From contig JBAZMG010000027.1 of the NCBI GenBank assembly GCA_041649895.1, forward strand, positions 1 to 13,044: a DNA stretch of 13,044 nucleotides. The letters are read 5' to 3'. The stretch's first letter is position 1; each line of letters opens with the position of its first letter. Made by a program: the position numbers and the translations under genes. The notes beneath the pieces were generated by a model. The model did not search any database. It was not told the origin of the DNA and worked only from the letters and a program-made list of their open reading frames with translations. Of this stretch, positions 5,449-12,131 are shown one piece after another. This DNA comes from STD1-204 sp041649895. GTDB taxonomy: Bacteria; Patescibacteriota; Minisyncoccia; Minisyncoccales; Minisyncoccaceae.

Positions 5449-5764
5449 CATATTGCGCGCCGCTCCGGGCACAAGCCAATTAACCGAACAACAATTGCAA
5501 ATGCCCTCCGACGCCGTGCCCACCCAAGAGACAATAAGCATTAAAAACTTTACCTTTGATCCCGGGAGCATTTCGATACCGCTCAATAGCACGATAACCT
5601 GGGTTAACAACGATTCCCCGATCCACAGTATTAAGTCAAATACTTTTAATTCACCGAATCTGGACACCGGACAAACCTTTTCTTTCACTTTTGACCAGCC
5701 CGGAACCTTTAATTACAGTTGCGGAATCCACTCGTCAGAGAAAGGCACAATAATAGTAAGATAA
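5384..5764 (+). CDS. Membrane-anchored cupredoxin (plastocyanin-like), axial Met replaced by Glu
   Basis: A 126-residue protein with one N-terminal hydrophobic segment (4-24), probably an uncleaved anchor, a linker of about 25 residues, and a cupredoxin domain (50-126) facing outward. Type 1 copper ligands are visible: His81 (DSPIHSIKS), Cys113 and His116 (YSCGIHSSEKG). In related small bacterial cupredoxins the last loop reads C-x-x-H-P-x-M; here the Met position is Glu119. So three equatorial ligands remain while the usual axial one is changed. It may carry electrons or bind copper with altered potential, or bind another metal. An in-frame stop directly upstream (5372-5374) fixes the start at 5384, despite a distant ribosome binding site. 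It leads a three-gene operon, with 10 nt to the next gene. Confidence 0.85.
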   Translation: MKNYIYLIIVIVLAGLFLFFFNILRAAPGTSQLTEQQLQMPSDAVPTQETISIKNFTFDPGSISIPLNSTITWVNNDSPIHSIKSNTFNSPNLDTGQTFSFTFDQPGTFNYSCGIHSSEKGTIIVR

Positions 5765-5774
5765 TAATAAAAAC

Positions 5775-5987
5775 ATGATCAATATCGCTTTTTACTACAT
5801 TTTGGGAATCCCGGTGATCGTGTATCTTGGAATCTTCACTTATCTCAGTTTTTTAATTGCCGCTTATCTGGGTATGCTCTCGATAAAGGGAAAAGGCAGC
5901 TTGGGCCGTCATAAGACAGCGGTAAGGATCGCTTTTATTATCGCGACAATTCACGCGCTTGTCGGAATCTCCCTGATTTTAAAATAA
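5775..5987 (+). CDS. Tiny membrane protein with two helix-embedded histidines
   Basis: A 70-residue, very hydrophobic protein. A long hydrophobic stretch (4-37, one long or two short helices) is followed by a basic turn (KGKGSLGRHK) and a helix at about 49-69. His46 and His60 are 14 residues apart in the pattern GxLGRHKxAxxxAxxxAxxH, which resembles His-bearing helices of b-type cytochromes, where such spacing holds haem irons. Family membership is not certain; I cannot name a Pfam domain. It starts 10 nt after the cupredoxin stop, so it is almost surely cotranscribed with it, and could be a membrane electron-transfer partner (inference). No ribosome binding site is visible; translation is probably coupled. 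Confidence 0.7.
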   Translation: MINIAFYYILGIPVIVYLGIFTYLSFLIAAYLGMLSIKGKGSLGRHKTAVRIAFIIATIHALVGISLILK

Positions 5988-5990
5988 TTC

Positions 5991-6121
5991 ACCCTGTTAA
6001 ATAATTTTAAATTTGTTCAAGAATAGAAATTTATAAAGCTTAAAATTTGATAAATTAAAAGTAAAAATATAATTAATTTAAAATTACGATTTAAGAGAAC
6101 TTAAATCGTATTTAACAGGGT
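5991..6121 (+). promoter_or_regulatory. Structured intercistronic region with long-range stem at the ribosome binding site
   Basis: This stretch covers nearly all of the 141 nt between the tiny membrane gene (stop at 5987) and the DUF2769-like gene (ATG at 6129). ACCCTGTTAAATA (5991-6003) and TATTTAACAGGGT (6109-6121) are perfect 13-bp inverted arms. The right arm contains AGGGT, the only Shine-Dalgarno-like sequence before the ATG. Inside, TACGATTTAAG (6085-6095) and CTTAAATCGTA (6100-6110) form a perfect 11-bp hairpin with an AGAA loop; its last two bases overlap the right outer arm, so the full stems compete there. The remaining 80 nt are AT-rich. Structure is seen; a role in controlling translation is inferred. 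Confidence 0.55.
6047..6073 (+). promoter_or_regulatory. Possible internal promoter before the DUF2769-like gene
   Basis: TTGATA (6047-6052) and a perfect TATAAT (6068-6073) are separated by 15 nt, slightly short. A transcript from here would start near 6080, keep the inner hairpin (6085-6110) and lack the left outer arm (5991-6003), so its ribosome binding site would be free of the long-range stem. The AT-rich context raises the chance of coincidence. Confidence 0.35.
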
Positions 6122-6128
6122 AAACATT

Positions 6129-6353
6129 ATGAAACCAACAGACAGCCCCGAAAATCATATAAAATGCAATTGCCCCAAATGTTCTCTGTTTACCGATTGC
6201 AATGCCGCGCGAGAAGAAAATCTTTTTTGCGGTATGGGCAAATCGACCTGCCCAATGGATTCATCCAAAATCTGCATTTGCGGACAGTGCCCGATACACA
6301 AAGAAAATGGTCTTGAGGGCGGATATTTTTGCATCAGCGGACTCGCGGAATAG
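6129..6353 (+). CDS. DUF2769-like cysteine-rich small protein
   Basis: A 74-residue protein with ten cysteines: 13, 15, 18, 24, 34, 41, 49, 51, 54 and 68. The motifs CNCPKC, LFCGMGKSTC, CICGQCPIH and GYFC follow the DUF2769 pattern, a family of unknown function known mostly from methanogens and anaerobes. The spacing suggests one or two metal centres (zinc or iron-sulfur), which is inference. It has no signal peptide and should be cytoplasmic. It is the last gene of the cupredoxin operon, separated by the structured gap 5991-6121, and is followed 8 nt after its stop by a strong terminator. Confidence 0.85.
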   Translation: MKPTDSPENHIKCNCPKCSLFTDCNAAREENLFCGMGKSTCPMDSSKICICGQCPIHKENGLEGGYFCISGLAE

Positions 6354-6361
6354 CACAAAAG

Positions 6362-6386
6362 AAAAACCGCCTCTTTGGCGGTTTTT
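6362..6386. terminator. Bidirectional intrinsic terminator between DUF2769-like gene and tatD
   Basis: AAAAACCGCC (6362-6371) pairs perfectly with GGCGGTTTTT (6377-6386), with a 5-nt TCTTT loop. T-runs follow in both directions. The stem touches the tatD stop codon (6388-6386), so it closes the long minus-strand run as well as the plus-strand operon. Confidence 0.88.
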
Positions 6387-7315
6387 TATATCTTGAATAA
6401 TTTTTTAGCGTTTTCGTCCGAGGCTTCGATCACTTTCTCGATCTCAATATTTTTAATTTTCGCTATCTCTCCCGCGATTATCGGCAAAGACAAGGGTGTG
6501 TTTCGTTGTTCGGTCCAGCCTGGCCCTTGTGAACCATTCAAAAAATCATAATCACTATTCTTATCCGGTTCATTACTTGGGAGGCTTTGTCCACCGTACA
6601 ACGAAGCCCGCCTTTGCCCTACCGGGCTTCGGCGCGGCAAAGGTGGCGAAAGGTACGGGCAATCCGTTTCCAATAATATCTTATCCATTGGAATATATTC
6701 AATCGCCCCTTTCAGGTCCATTTTAAACATTATTCCATTGATACCGATATACATCCCTAACGACAAAAATCTTTCCGCATCCTCTCTGCTTCCGGTAAAG
6801 CAATGCAGAACCCCTGTTATCTTTCTTTTTGACAATATTGCGAACAGATCGTCAAAAGCCGCGCGACAATGAAGAATGACCGGCAATTCAAGCTCTTCGG
6901 CCAAATCGAGGTGTTGCTCAAATATTTTTATCTGTTCCAATTTAAACTTTTCTTTCTTGCTCGTTCCTTTCGGCTTATACCAATAATCAAGGCCGCATTC
7001 CCCTACGGCAACAACTTTTTTTGATTTTGCCAATTCCCGGTATTTTTTATAATCAAAACTTTTCTCCAAAATGCCTTCCGTTTCCCCGGAATATCCTTTA
7101 TTTTTCAAGAACGCGGAGTCGATGTCCAGGGGATGCAGGCCGATCGAAGCGAAAACTCCCGAATGGGTTTCGGCAATTTCAATGGCTTTTTTTGAGTTCT
7201 TAAGATGCGTCCCCACATTGATCATCCCGATGCCAACGTCCGAACATTTTTTAATGATCTCTTCTCGGTCTTCTTCGAACTCAAAAGAATTCAGATGGGC
7301 GTGCGTGTCGATCAT
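6386..7315 (-). CDS. tatD: TatD family metal-dependent DNase, with in-frame palindromic insertion
   Basis: A TIM-barrel hydrolase of the amidohydrolase superfamily; TatD proteins are 3'-5' exonucleases linked to DNA repair and D-aminoacyl-type quality control. All metal ligands are in place: His5 and His7 (DTHAHL), Glu106 (GECGLD), His149 (ILHCRA), His171 (LHCFTG) and Asp218 (ETDCPY). The protein is 309 residues against about 260 for the family. The extra length is mainly residues about 226-270, between CPYLSPP and RNTPLSLP, where relatives have only a few residues (typically a RGKRN-like turn); this part is low in hydrophobic residues and coded by palindromic, GC-rich DNA. The catalytic core is not interrupted, so activity is likely kept. 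The ATG overlaps the metG stop as ATGA, indicating translational coupling. Confidence 0.93.
   Translation of the reverse strand: MIDTHAHLNSFEFEEDREEIIKKCSDVGIGMINVGTHLKNSKKAIEIAETHSGVFASIGLHPLDIDSAFLKNKGYSGETEGILEKSFDYKKYRELAKSKKVVAVGECGLDYWYKPKGTSKKEKFKLEQIKIFEQHLDLAEELELPVILHCRAAFDDLFAILSKRKITGVLHCFTGSREDAERFLSLGMYIGINGIMFKMDLKGAIEYIPMDKILLETDCPYLSPPLPRRSPVGQRRASLYGGQSLPSNEPDKNSDYDFLNGSQGPGWTEQRNTPLSLPIIAGEIAKIKNIEIEKVIEASDENAKKLFKI
6506..6640 (-). repeat. In-frame palindromic insertion within tatD
   Basis: This segment codes for the family-atypical residues 226-270 of TatD. It and its edges hold several inverted repeats: CGAAGCCCG (6602-6610) with CGGGCTTCG (6623-6631), perfect 9 bp around a 12-nt loop; CCTTTGCC (6611-6618) with GGCAAAGG (6636-6643), perfect 8 bp and interleaved with the first; 6500-6512 with 6595-6607, 11 of 13; and ACAAGGG (6490-6496) with CCCTTGT (6524-6530). 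The 6590-6660 part is markedly GC-rich compared with flanking coding sequence. It contains no intein or transposase motif. It looks like a small mobile palindrome that became peptide-coding; exact borders are uncertain by some 10-15 nt. Confidence 0.6.
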
Positions 7316-8769
7316 TGTATTCTTGGGAAAAGAGGATCCCCTTTAGACACATTAAAGATCCAGTCCTTTTCTCCCAGCTGATCGATCATTTTTTTTGAAG
7401 TATCGGGCATAAAAGGAGAGATCATTTCGGCGATATTCTTAAGCGAATATAAAAGATTGGAAAATATCTGTTTTGTTTTTTCCGCGTCTTTTTCCGCCCA
7501 GGGTTTTTCTTCGTCAATATATTTATCGCAAGAAGCGATCAGTGTCCACACCTCGGACAATGTTTCGTTCAGATTAATAAAATTGTCATTGTATTTTTGC
7601 CAGACTTCGACAACTTCTTTTTTGGTATATTCATTCGGTACAGCCAGGAAATCTTTTAACCCGGCCTTCTCGACCATCGCGATCGTTCTCGCGAAAAGGT
7701 TACCAAGGCCGTTTGCCAAATCGGAATTATACCTTTTTTCCATTTTTTCTTGAGTGTAATCTCCATCGCCCATCGCGGGCACTTCGCTCAATAAAAAATA
7801 TCGCACCGCGTCCGCTCCGTATTTTTCCGCGAGCGAGAACGGATCGATCACATTGCCGAGAGATTTTGACATCTTTTGACCGTTCGCCGTGATGTAGCCG
7901 TGGCTGAAAATAACCTTTGGCAGATTCAAACCGGCGGACAAAAGCATCGCCGGCCAGTAAACGGCGTGGAATCTGGTAACCCCCTTGCCGATGACGTGCA
8001 AACGGGCGCCATCGCCCTGCCAAAACTCATTGAATTTACTCTCGTCCGCGCTGCCATAGCCAAGCGCGGTGATATAGTTCGCGAGCGCGTCAAACCACAC
8101 CCATATTTTTTGGCTTGGATCTTGGGGCACATCTATTCCCCAACCCTTCGCCCTTTCCGTGGAGCGGGAAATGCAAAAATCCTGCAATCCGGAATTGATA
8201 AAACTCATTATTTCGTTTTTTCTCGTTTCGGGAATGATCTTCAACTCATCGTTCGCTATCAAATTCTTAATTCTTTCGGCGTAATCGGTTAGCTTAAAAA
8301 AATAATTTTCTTCTTCCATTTCTTCCGGCGCGACCTTGTGCTCGGGACATAGCCCGTCTTCCAGATCTTCCTCTTTGTAAAATTCTTCACAGCCGACACA
8401 ATAAAGCCCTTTATATTTTTTCTTATAAATGTCTTTGGCGCAGGCTTGCCATAATTTTTGGACACCATGAAAATGGCGCTCTTCCGTGGTGCGGATATAT
8501 TCGTCAAAAGAAAGATTGAACGCTGATTTCAGGGCGTAAAATTTTTGATAGTTCTTTTCCACGAGCTCGTTTACCGAAATTCCTTCTTTTTCCGCGCTCC
8601 GAACATTTTTTAAACTGTTTTCGTCAGTTCCGGACAAAAAGAAAACTTCATCACCCCACTCACGGTGATGCCTTGCCAGCGCGTCCGCTTGTATTTTTTC
8701 CAACGCGTGCCCCAAATGCGGAGCACCGTTGACGTAATCTATGGCCGTAGTAATAAATACTTTTTTCAT
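7312..8769 (-). CDS. metG: Methionyl-tRNA synthetase, short form
   Basis: Charges tRNA-Met with methionine for both initiation and elongation. The 485-residue class Ia enzyme has the HIGH-type motif HLGH (18-21), the KMSKS loop (299-303), and an anticodon-binding helical domain with the conserved Pro423-Trp424. The connective domain has one zinc knuckle with Cys124, Cys127, Cys141 and His144 (YCVGC and LCPEH), like the Thermus-type enzyme rather than the four-Cys double-knuckle E. coli type. GTDENSLKNV replaces the more usual GTDEHG motif. The C-terminal tRNA-binding (EMAP/Trbp111-like) domain present in many bacteria is absent. It starts 11 nt after the AI-2E family gene and its TGA overlaps the tatD ATG. 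Confidence 0.97.
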   Translation of the reverse strand: MKKVFITTAIDYVNGAPHLGHALEKIQADALARHHREWGDEVFFLSGTDENSLKNVRSAEKEGISVNELVEKNYQKFYALKSAFNLSFDEYIRTTEERHFHGVQKLWQACAKDIYKKKYKGLYCVGCEEFYKEEDLEDGLCPEHKVAPEEMEEENYFFKLTDYAERIKNLIANDELKIIPETRKNEIMSFINSGLQDFCISRSTERAKGWGIDVPQDPSQKIWVWFDALANYITALGYGSADESKFNEFWQGDGARLHVIGKGVTRFHAVYWPAMLLSAGLNLPKVIFSHGYITANGQKMSKSLGNVIDPFSLAEKYGADAVRYFLLSEVPAMGDGDYTQEKMEKRYNSDLANGLGNLFARTIAMVEKAGLKDFLAVPNEYTKKEVVEVWQKYNDNFINLNETLSEVWTLIASCDKYIDEEKPWAEKDAEKTKQIFSNLLYSLKNIAEMISPFMPDTSKKMIDQLGEKDWIFNVSKGDPLFPRIQ

Positions 8770-8780
8770 ATTTTTGAGGA

Positions 8781-9806
8781 CTAATTCTGTTCTTTTTTAT
8801 ACAAGGAATAATTCTTCAAAGTTTCATACAATATCGCCCCTAGGGGTATCGCTAAAATAGCGCCGATCACTCCCAACAGTTCTCCTCCGACCAGTATCGA
8901 TATAAGCACTAAAAAGTTCGGGATACCAACCATTTTTTTCGTGAACAAGGGCATAAAGACGTTGTGCTCGATCTGCTGAATCAAAACGGTAAAAAGCAAG
9001 GCCAATAAAACCTTGACCCATCCACCCATAAACGCAAAAGCTATTAAAATAACACCGACCAAAACGGGACCAATCATAGGAACGATATTCAATATTCCCG
9101 CGAGGAAACCAATGGATACCGCGAATTTAATATTCAAAAGCAAGCAAGCGATAAAAGTCAGGATGGCTACTCCGATGGAAGAAAGAACCCTACTGCCAAA
9201 CCAGCCCATTACCTGCTCCTGGCTTTTCTCCCACGCTTTTGAAACGGACTCTTCCCACTTTTTCGGAGAAAACAGCTTGATCATTTTATTCAAATCCTTT
9301 TCCTCTATGGAAAGGAAGGCTGCCAGCGCGAAAACGGTAACGATCGCGAGAATGGCGTCAAAGACCGAGAGCGCGAAATTTATAATATTACCCGAAATCG
9401 AAAGAATACCATTTCCCAAATTGGGACTGAGATTAAAAATGCTTCCGATGTTCGTGAGATCAATATTGTTTAATTTTAAGAAATTGTTTATTTGAGTAAA
9501 GTAGTGGGACAAATTCGCCGAAAAATCTTTTGTCTCAGCGGCGATCGGTGGCACAATCGCGTATATTATCAAAGAAAAAATTATTACAAATGATAGGTAA
9601 ACCGTGATCGCGGCCAAAGTTCTCGGAAATCTCTTTTTTTCCAAAAATGAAATTAGCGGGTTAAAAATAATGGAAATTATCAAAGCCAAAAGCCCTAAAA
9701 TTACCACGTCTCTAATCAAAAAAAGCGTGTAGATTAGCGCGGCAATAACCACTATTTTAAAAATGGCAGTCCACGTAATATCCAGTTTCAATATTTGAGC
9801 ATTCAT
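8781..9806 (-). CDS. AI-2E/PerM family membrane transporter
   Basis: A 341-residue polytopic protein of the AI-2E transporter (PerM, YdiK, YtvI) family. Hydrophobic segments lie at about 13-31, 33-51, 64-87, 140-166, 206-224, 228-257, 263-278 and 297-327, with a soluble loop at 88-138. Family hallmarks are LNIVPMIGP (239-247) and the QQIEHNVFMPL stretch (277-287). Members have been reported as exporters of the quorum signal AI-2 and as Na+/H+ antiporters; substrate cannot be assigned here, and no luxS or lsr gene is in view. It sits in the six-gene minus-strand run, 22 nt after the M16 peptidase. Confidence 0.92.
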   Translation of the reverse strand: MNAQILKLDITWTAIFKIVVIAALIYTLFLIRDVVILGLLALIISIIFNPLISFLEKKRFPRTLAAITVYLSFVIIFSLIIYAIVPPIAAETKDFSANLSHYFTQINNFLKLNNIDLTNIGSIFNLSPNLGNGILSISGNIINFALSVFDAILAIVTVFALAAFLSIEEKDLNKMIKLFSPKKWEESVSKAWEKSQEQVMGWFGSRVLSSIGVAILTFIACLLLNIKFAVSIGFLAGILNIVPMIGPVLVGVILIAFAFMGGWVKVLLALLFTVLIQQIEHNVFMPLFTKKMVGIPNFLVLISILVGGELLGVIGAILAIPLGAILYETLKNYSLYKKEQN

Positions 9807-9828
9807 AATTTTAGTTTTTATTCTAATT

Positions 9829-11118
9829 TTAAAATTTTAATAATTTTTTAAATTTTTGTTCGTCTTTGAATGGGCCGATCATGGCGAGATTGAGTTTTTC
9901 CGGCTTAAAGATATCTTTCGCCGTCTCTTGGATGTCTTCTCTCGTTACCTTGTTAATTCGTCTCATTATTTCCTCGATCGGCAAGATCTCGTTTCTCAAA
10001 AGCTCTTGATTGGCGTAATAAATGGCCTTTGAATAAGATGATTCCAGGCCCAAAACCATATGTCCTTTGATGTAATCCTTTACTTTTTTCAATTCTTTGG
10101 CGCTGACTCCCTTCTCCGCGATCTTCTTATATTCTTTGAGTATGGTTATTATCGCTTTTTCCGTTTTCTCTTTATCAATGCCCACGAACGTGGCCAGGCA
10201 GCCGGTATCGGGGTCGCTGTCGTTAAAGGTTTGGAGATCATAGCCGGTTCCCTCGTCCACCCTTATCGCCTTGTAGAGGCGAGAGCTTGTCATTCCTCCG
10301 AGTATTATCGCGATAAGATCGGCCGCGTACCTTCGCGGATGAAACATATCATACGTCCTTACCCCCAAGGCGATGTTCGCCAATTTCATATCCCTGAACA
10401 ATATTTTCGCTCGCGGCTCCGATTGTTTTTCAATTACCGGAGCTTTGGCTTTGGGCTTGCCCGTCTTTACGTTTTTAAATCTTTTTTTAACGTAATCCAA
10501 GGTTTTTTTCTCGCTTATATTTCCGGCCACGCAAACGACGATATTTTTCGCGACGTATCGCGAATCACGATAAGCGATTATCTCGTTCCTTTTGATCGCG
10601 GAAACGCTCTCGATCGTTCCGGCAATATCCCATCCCGCGGGTTGATCTCCGTAAAGCAAAATTTTCCAAAAATCGTAGATAAACCTTCTGGGATTATCAA
10701 AAAACATTTTCAACTCGCTTATGATCACTCCTCTCTCCGTTTCCACCGCTTGGGATGGAAAGGTCGCGTTAAAAAAGATCTCCGTGAGCCAGTCGATTAT
10801 TCTTTCCATATGCTCAGTCGCGGCCGTGACATAAAAACCGGTATAATCTTCTCCGGTAAAAGCGTTGTGGGACGCGCCGATCTCGTCGACTTGTTCGTGC
10901 ACTTGGGTAAAATCCTTAAACTTTTTCGAACCCATAAAGATCGTGTGCTCCAAAAAATGAGAAATGCCCGAGATATTCTTTGTTTCGTATTTCGAACCTG
11001 TCGCGACCAAAATAAGGACCGTGACCGCCTTGGTCTCTTTTTGCGGAATTGTGATCACTCTCAATCCGTTCTTTAGCGTGGTTTTTTTATAGCCCCTTTT
11101 TAATTTTTTTGGCGGCAT
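9829..11118 (-). CDS. M16 family zinc metallopeptidase (processing-peptidase-like)
   Basis: A 429-residue single-chain M16B-type peptidase, usually a clamshell-shaped dimer that degrades or trims small peptides. The inverted zinc motif HFLEH spans 54-58 (ligands His54, His58; base Glu57). The third ligand is Glu135 in ETERGVIISE, 77 residues after His58, the same spacing as in insulin-degrading enzyme (112 to 189). The C-terminal half (about 190-400) has the Arg286-Tyr293 pair in IRVDEGTGYDLQ expected for substrate binding, so this chain seems catalytically complete and not a non-catalytic partner subunit. No signal peptide is seen, so it is likely cytoplasmic. Its start overlaps the preceding gene by 32 nt; the conserved region begins by residue 10 and leaves no better start. 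Confidence 0.95.
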   Translation of the reverse strand: MPPKKLKRGYKKTTLKNGLRVITIPQKETKAVTVLILVATGSKYETKNISGISHFLEHTIFMGSKKFKDFTQVHEQVDEIGASHNAFTGEDYTGFYVTAATEHMERIIDWLTEIFFNATFPSQAVETERGVIISELKMFFDNPRRFIYDFWKILLYGDQPAGWDIAGTIESVSAIKRNEIIAYRDSRYVAKNIVVCVAGNISEKKTLDYVKKRFKNVKTGKPKAKAPVIEKQSEPRAKILFRDMKLANIALGVRTYDMFHPRRYAADLIAIILGGMTSSRLYKAIRVDEGTGYDLQTFNDSDPDTGCLATFVGIDKEKTEKAIITILKEYKKIAEKGVSAKELKKVKDYIKGHMVLGLESSYSKAIYYANQELLRNEILPIEEIMRRINKVTREDIQETAKDIFKPEKLNLAMIGPFKDEQKFKKLLKF

Positions 11119-12121
11119 TTTTTTCTTTTTCTTTTTTTATCTGTTTTTTCAATTCCACCATCTTGATCTCCCGGTTAACCGTAAGGTCAAAAAACTTTTC
11201 CAACTCGATAACCCTGTTTTTCATTTCTTCTTTCGCTTTTTCCGATTCTTTGCGCGAGATCAAGGCCCGTTTCGAGGCGTCGTTTAGCCCGTCAATCAAG
11301 GTTACGAGCTCTTTGTCCACGCTACCGGTGGCGAATACGGTGGAATTACCCTCCGCCATATCCGTGATAAATTCTTCCGCCTCGTAAAAAGATTTGGTGA
11401 TGTACAAAAACAGAACCCGGTCAATGATCAAGACCATTGTTATGCCGACAACGGAAAGAACAGCAACATTAAAGTCAAAGGGGAAAACGCACAACAAAAC
11501 GATGATCGCCGTAATTATCGGGAACAAAAACAAAAAATAGAATTTCGATTTTATGCTGTCGAAGTTTATGTTCGGAACGGTCTCGTTACTCTCCATTAAT
11601 TTTTTCCGAAGCGCCTTAACCAAGAAAAAGGTCTTTTGTTCGGAATAAAAAGACGCGAACACGGCCGAGAGAACAGTCGCGACGGAAGCACCGCCGATTA
11701 TTATGAGGGTGTCTTCGATCCTAATGCCTCGCCAGGTTCCGATCACGACGATCAAAATGGTCAAGATCAGTCCCTCCCAAATCGTTGAAGAAAAAATGTT
11801 GCGTGAAAAAGAAACAAGGCTGTAAAATATATTCTTGGCTTCTTCGGGTTTTAATTTTTTCGGAAAATCGCTCTGGTAAAGGGCGTTGTTAATAGCTTTT
11901 GATTCCTCCGAACTGAACCAAAAATTGCCGAAACGAAATATCGTGAAAATATAGTCGGCGAGCAACACTGCCGGGATGCCAATGATGAATAATAAACGCG
12001 AACCGGCCGGTTCGAATTTACCTATGGATAGTATGAGCACGCATCCGAAAAAAACGCAAATTCCGGCGAACCCCATAGTCGGAAATAAAAGTTTTAAAGT
12101 ATAAGGAATACGAAATCTCAT
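11087..12121 (-). CDS. Six-TM, HAMP-like, coiled-coil receptor-type protein without output domain
   Basis: A 344-residue protein that I cannot place in a named family. Hydrophobic helices lie at about 12-33, 42-62, 113-131, 137-158, 194-214 and 217-241. A HAMP-like segment follows (about 242-288: EEFITDMAEGN, then VDKELVTLIDGLNDAS, close to the usual DELGxLxxxFNxM). A long charged coiled coil (289-335) ends in a Lys tail. The stretch LEKFFDLTVNREIKMVELKK resembles linkers between HAMP and kinase regions of sensor proteins, but no histidine kinase, cyclase, GGDEF or methyl-accepting domain follows. It may act through partner proteins or be a receptor that lost its effector. It starts 10 nt after glyS and overlaps the M16 gene by 32 nt. 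Topology and HAMP-like pattern are seen; a signalling role is inferred. Confidence 0.8.
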   Translation of the reverse strand: MRFRIPYTLKLLFPTMGFAGICVFFGCVLILSIGKFEPAGSRLLFIIGIPAVLLADYIFTIFRFGNFWFSSEESKAINNALYQSDFPKKLKPEEAKNIFYSLVSFSRNIFSSTIWEGLILTILIVVIGTWRGIRIEDTLIIIGGASVATVLSAVFASFYSEQKTFFLVKALRKKLMESNETVPNINFDSIKSKFYFLFLFPIITAIIVLLCVFPFDFNVAVLSVVGITMVLIIDRVLFLYITKSFYEAEEFITDMAEGNSTVFATGSVDKELVTLIDGLNDASKRALISRKESEKAKEEMKNRVIELEKFFDLTVNREIKMVELKKQIKKEKEKNAAKKIKKGL

Positions 12122-12131
12122 TATTTAAAAT

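Noticed and set aside
5991..6121. Miniature transposable element with 13-bp terminal inverted repeats
   Set aside because: The size fits, but the flanks (AATAATTC left, AAACATTA right) show no target-site duplication, and the arms sit exactly at the stop codon and ribosome binding site, which favours an RNA structure. A second genomic copy would reopen this.
6506..6640. Intein or frameshifted fragment in tatD
   Set aside because: At about 45 residues it is far too short for an intein, lacks the terminal Cys/Ser and His-Asn motifs, and the frame returns to normal family sequence afterwards without any shift.
6602..6643. H-type RNA pseudoknot from the two interleaved stems in tatD
   Set aside because: On the tatD transcript the loop that would have to cross the first stem has no nucleotides, so both full stems cannot form together; they are mutually exclusive hairpins.
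10060..11076. 338-codon plus-strand frame, the longest antisense frame
   Set aside because: It mirrors the M16 peptidase with its complete zinc site. The long opening is a by-product of codon bias; the translation has no family features.
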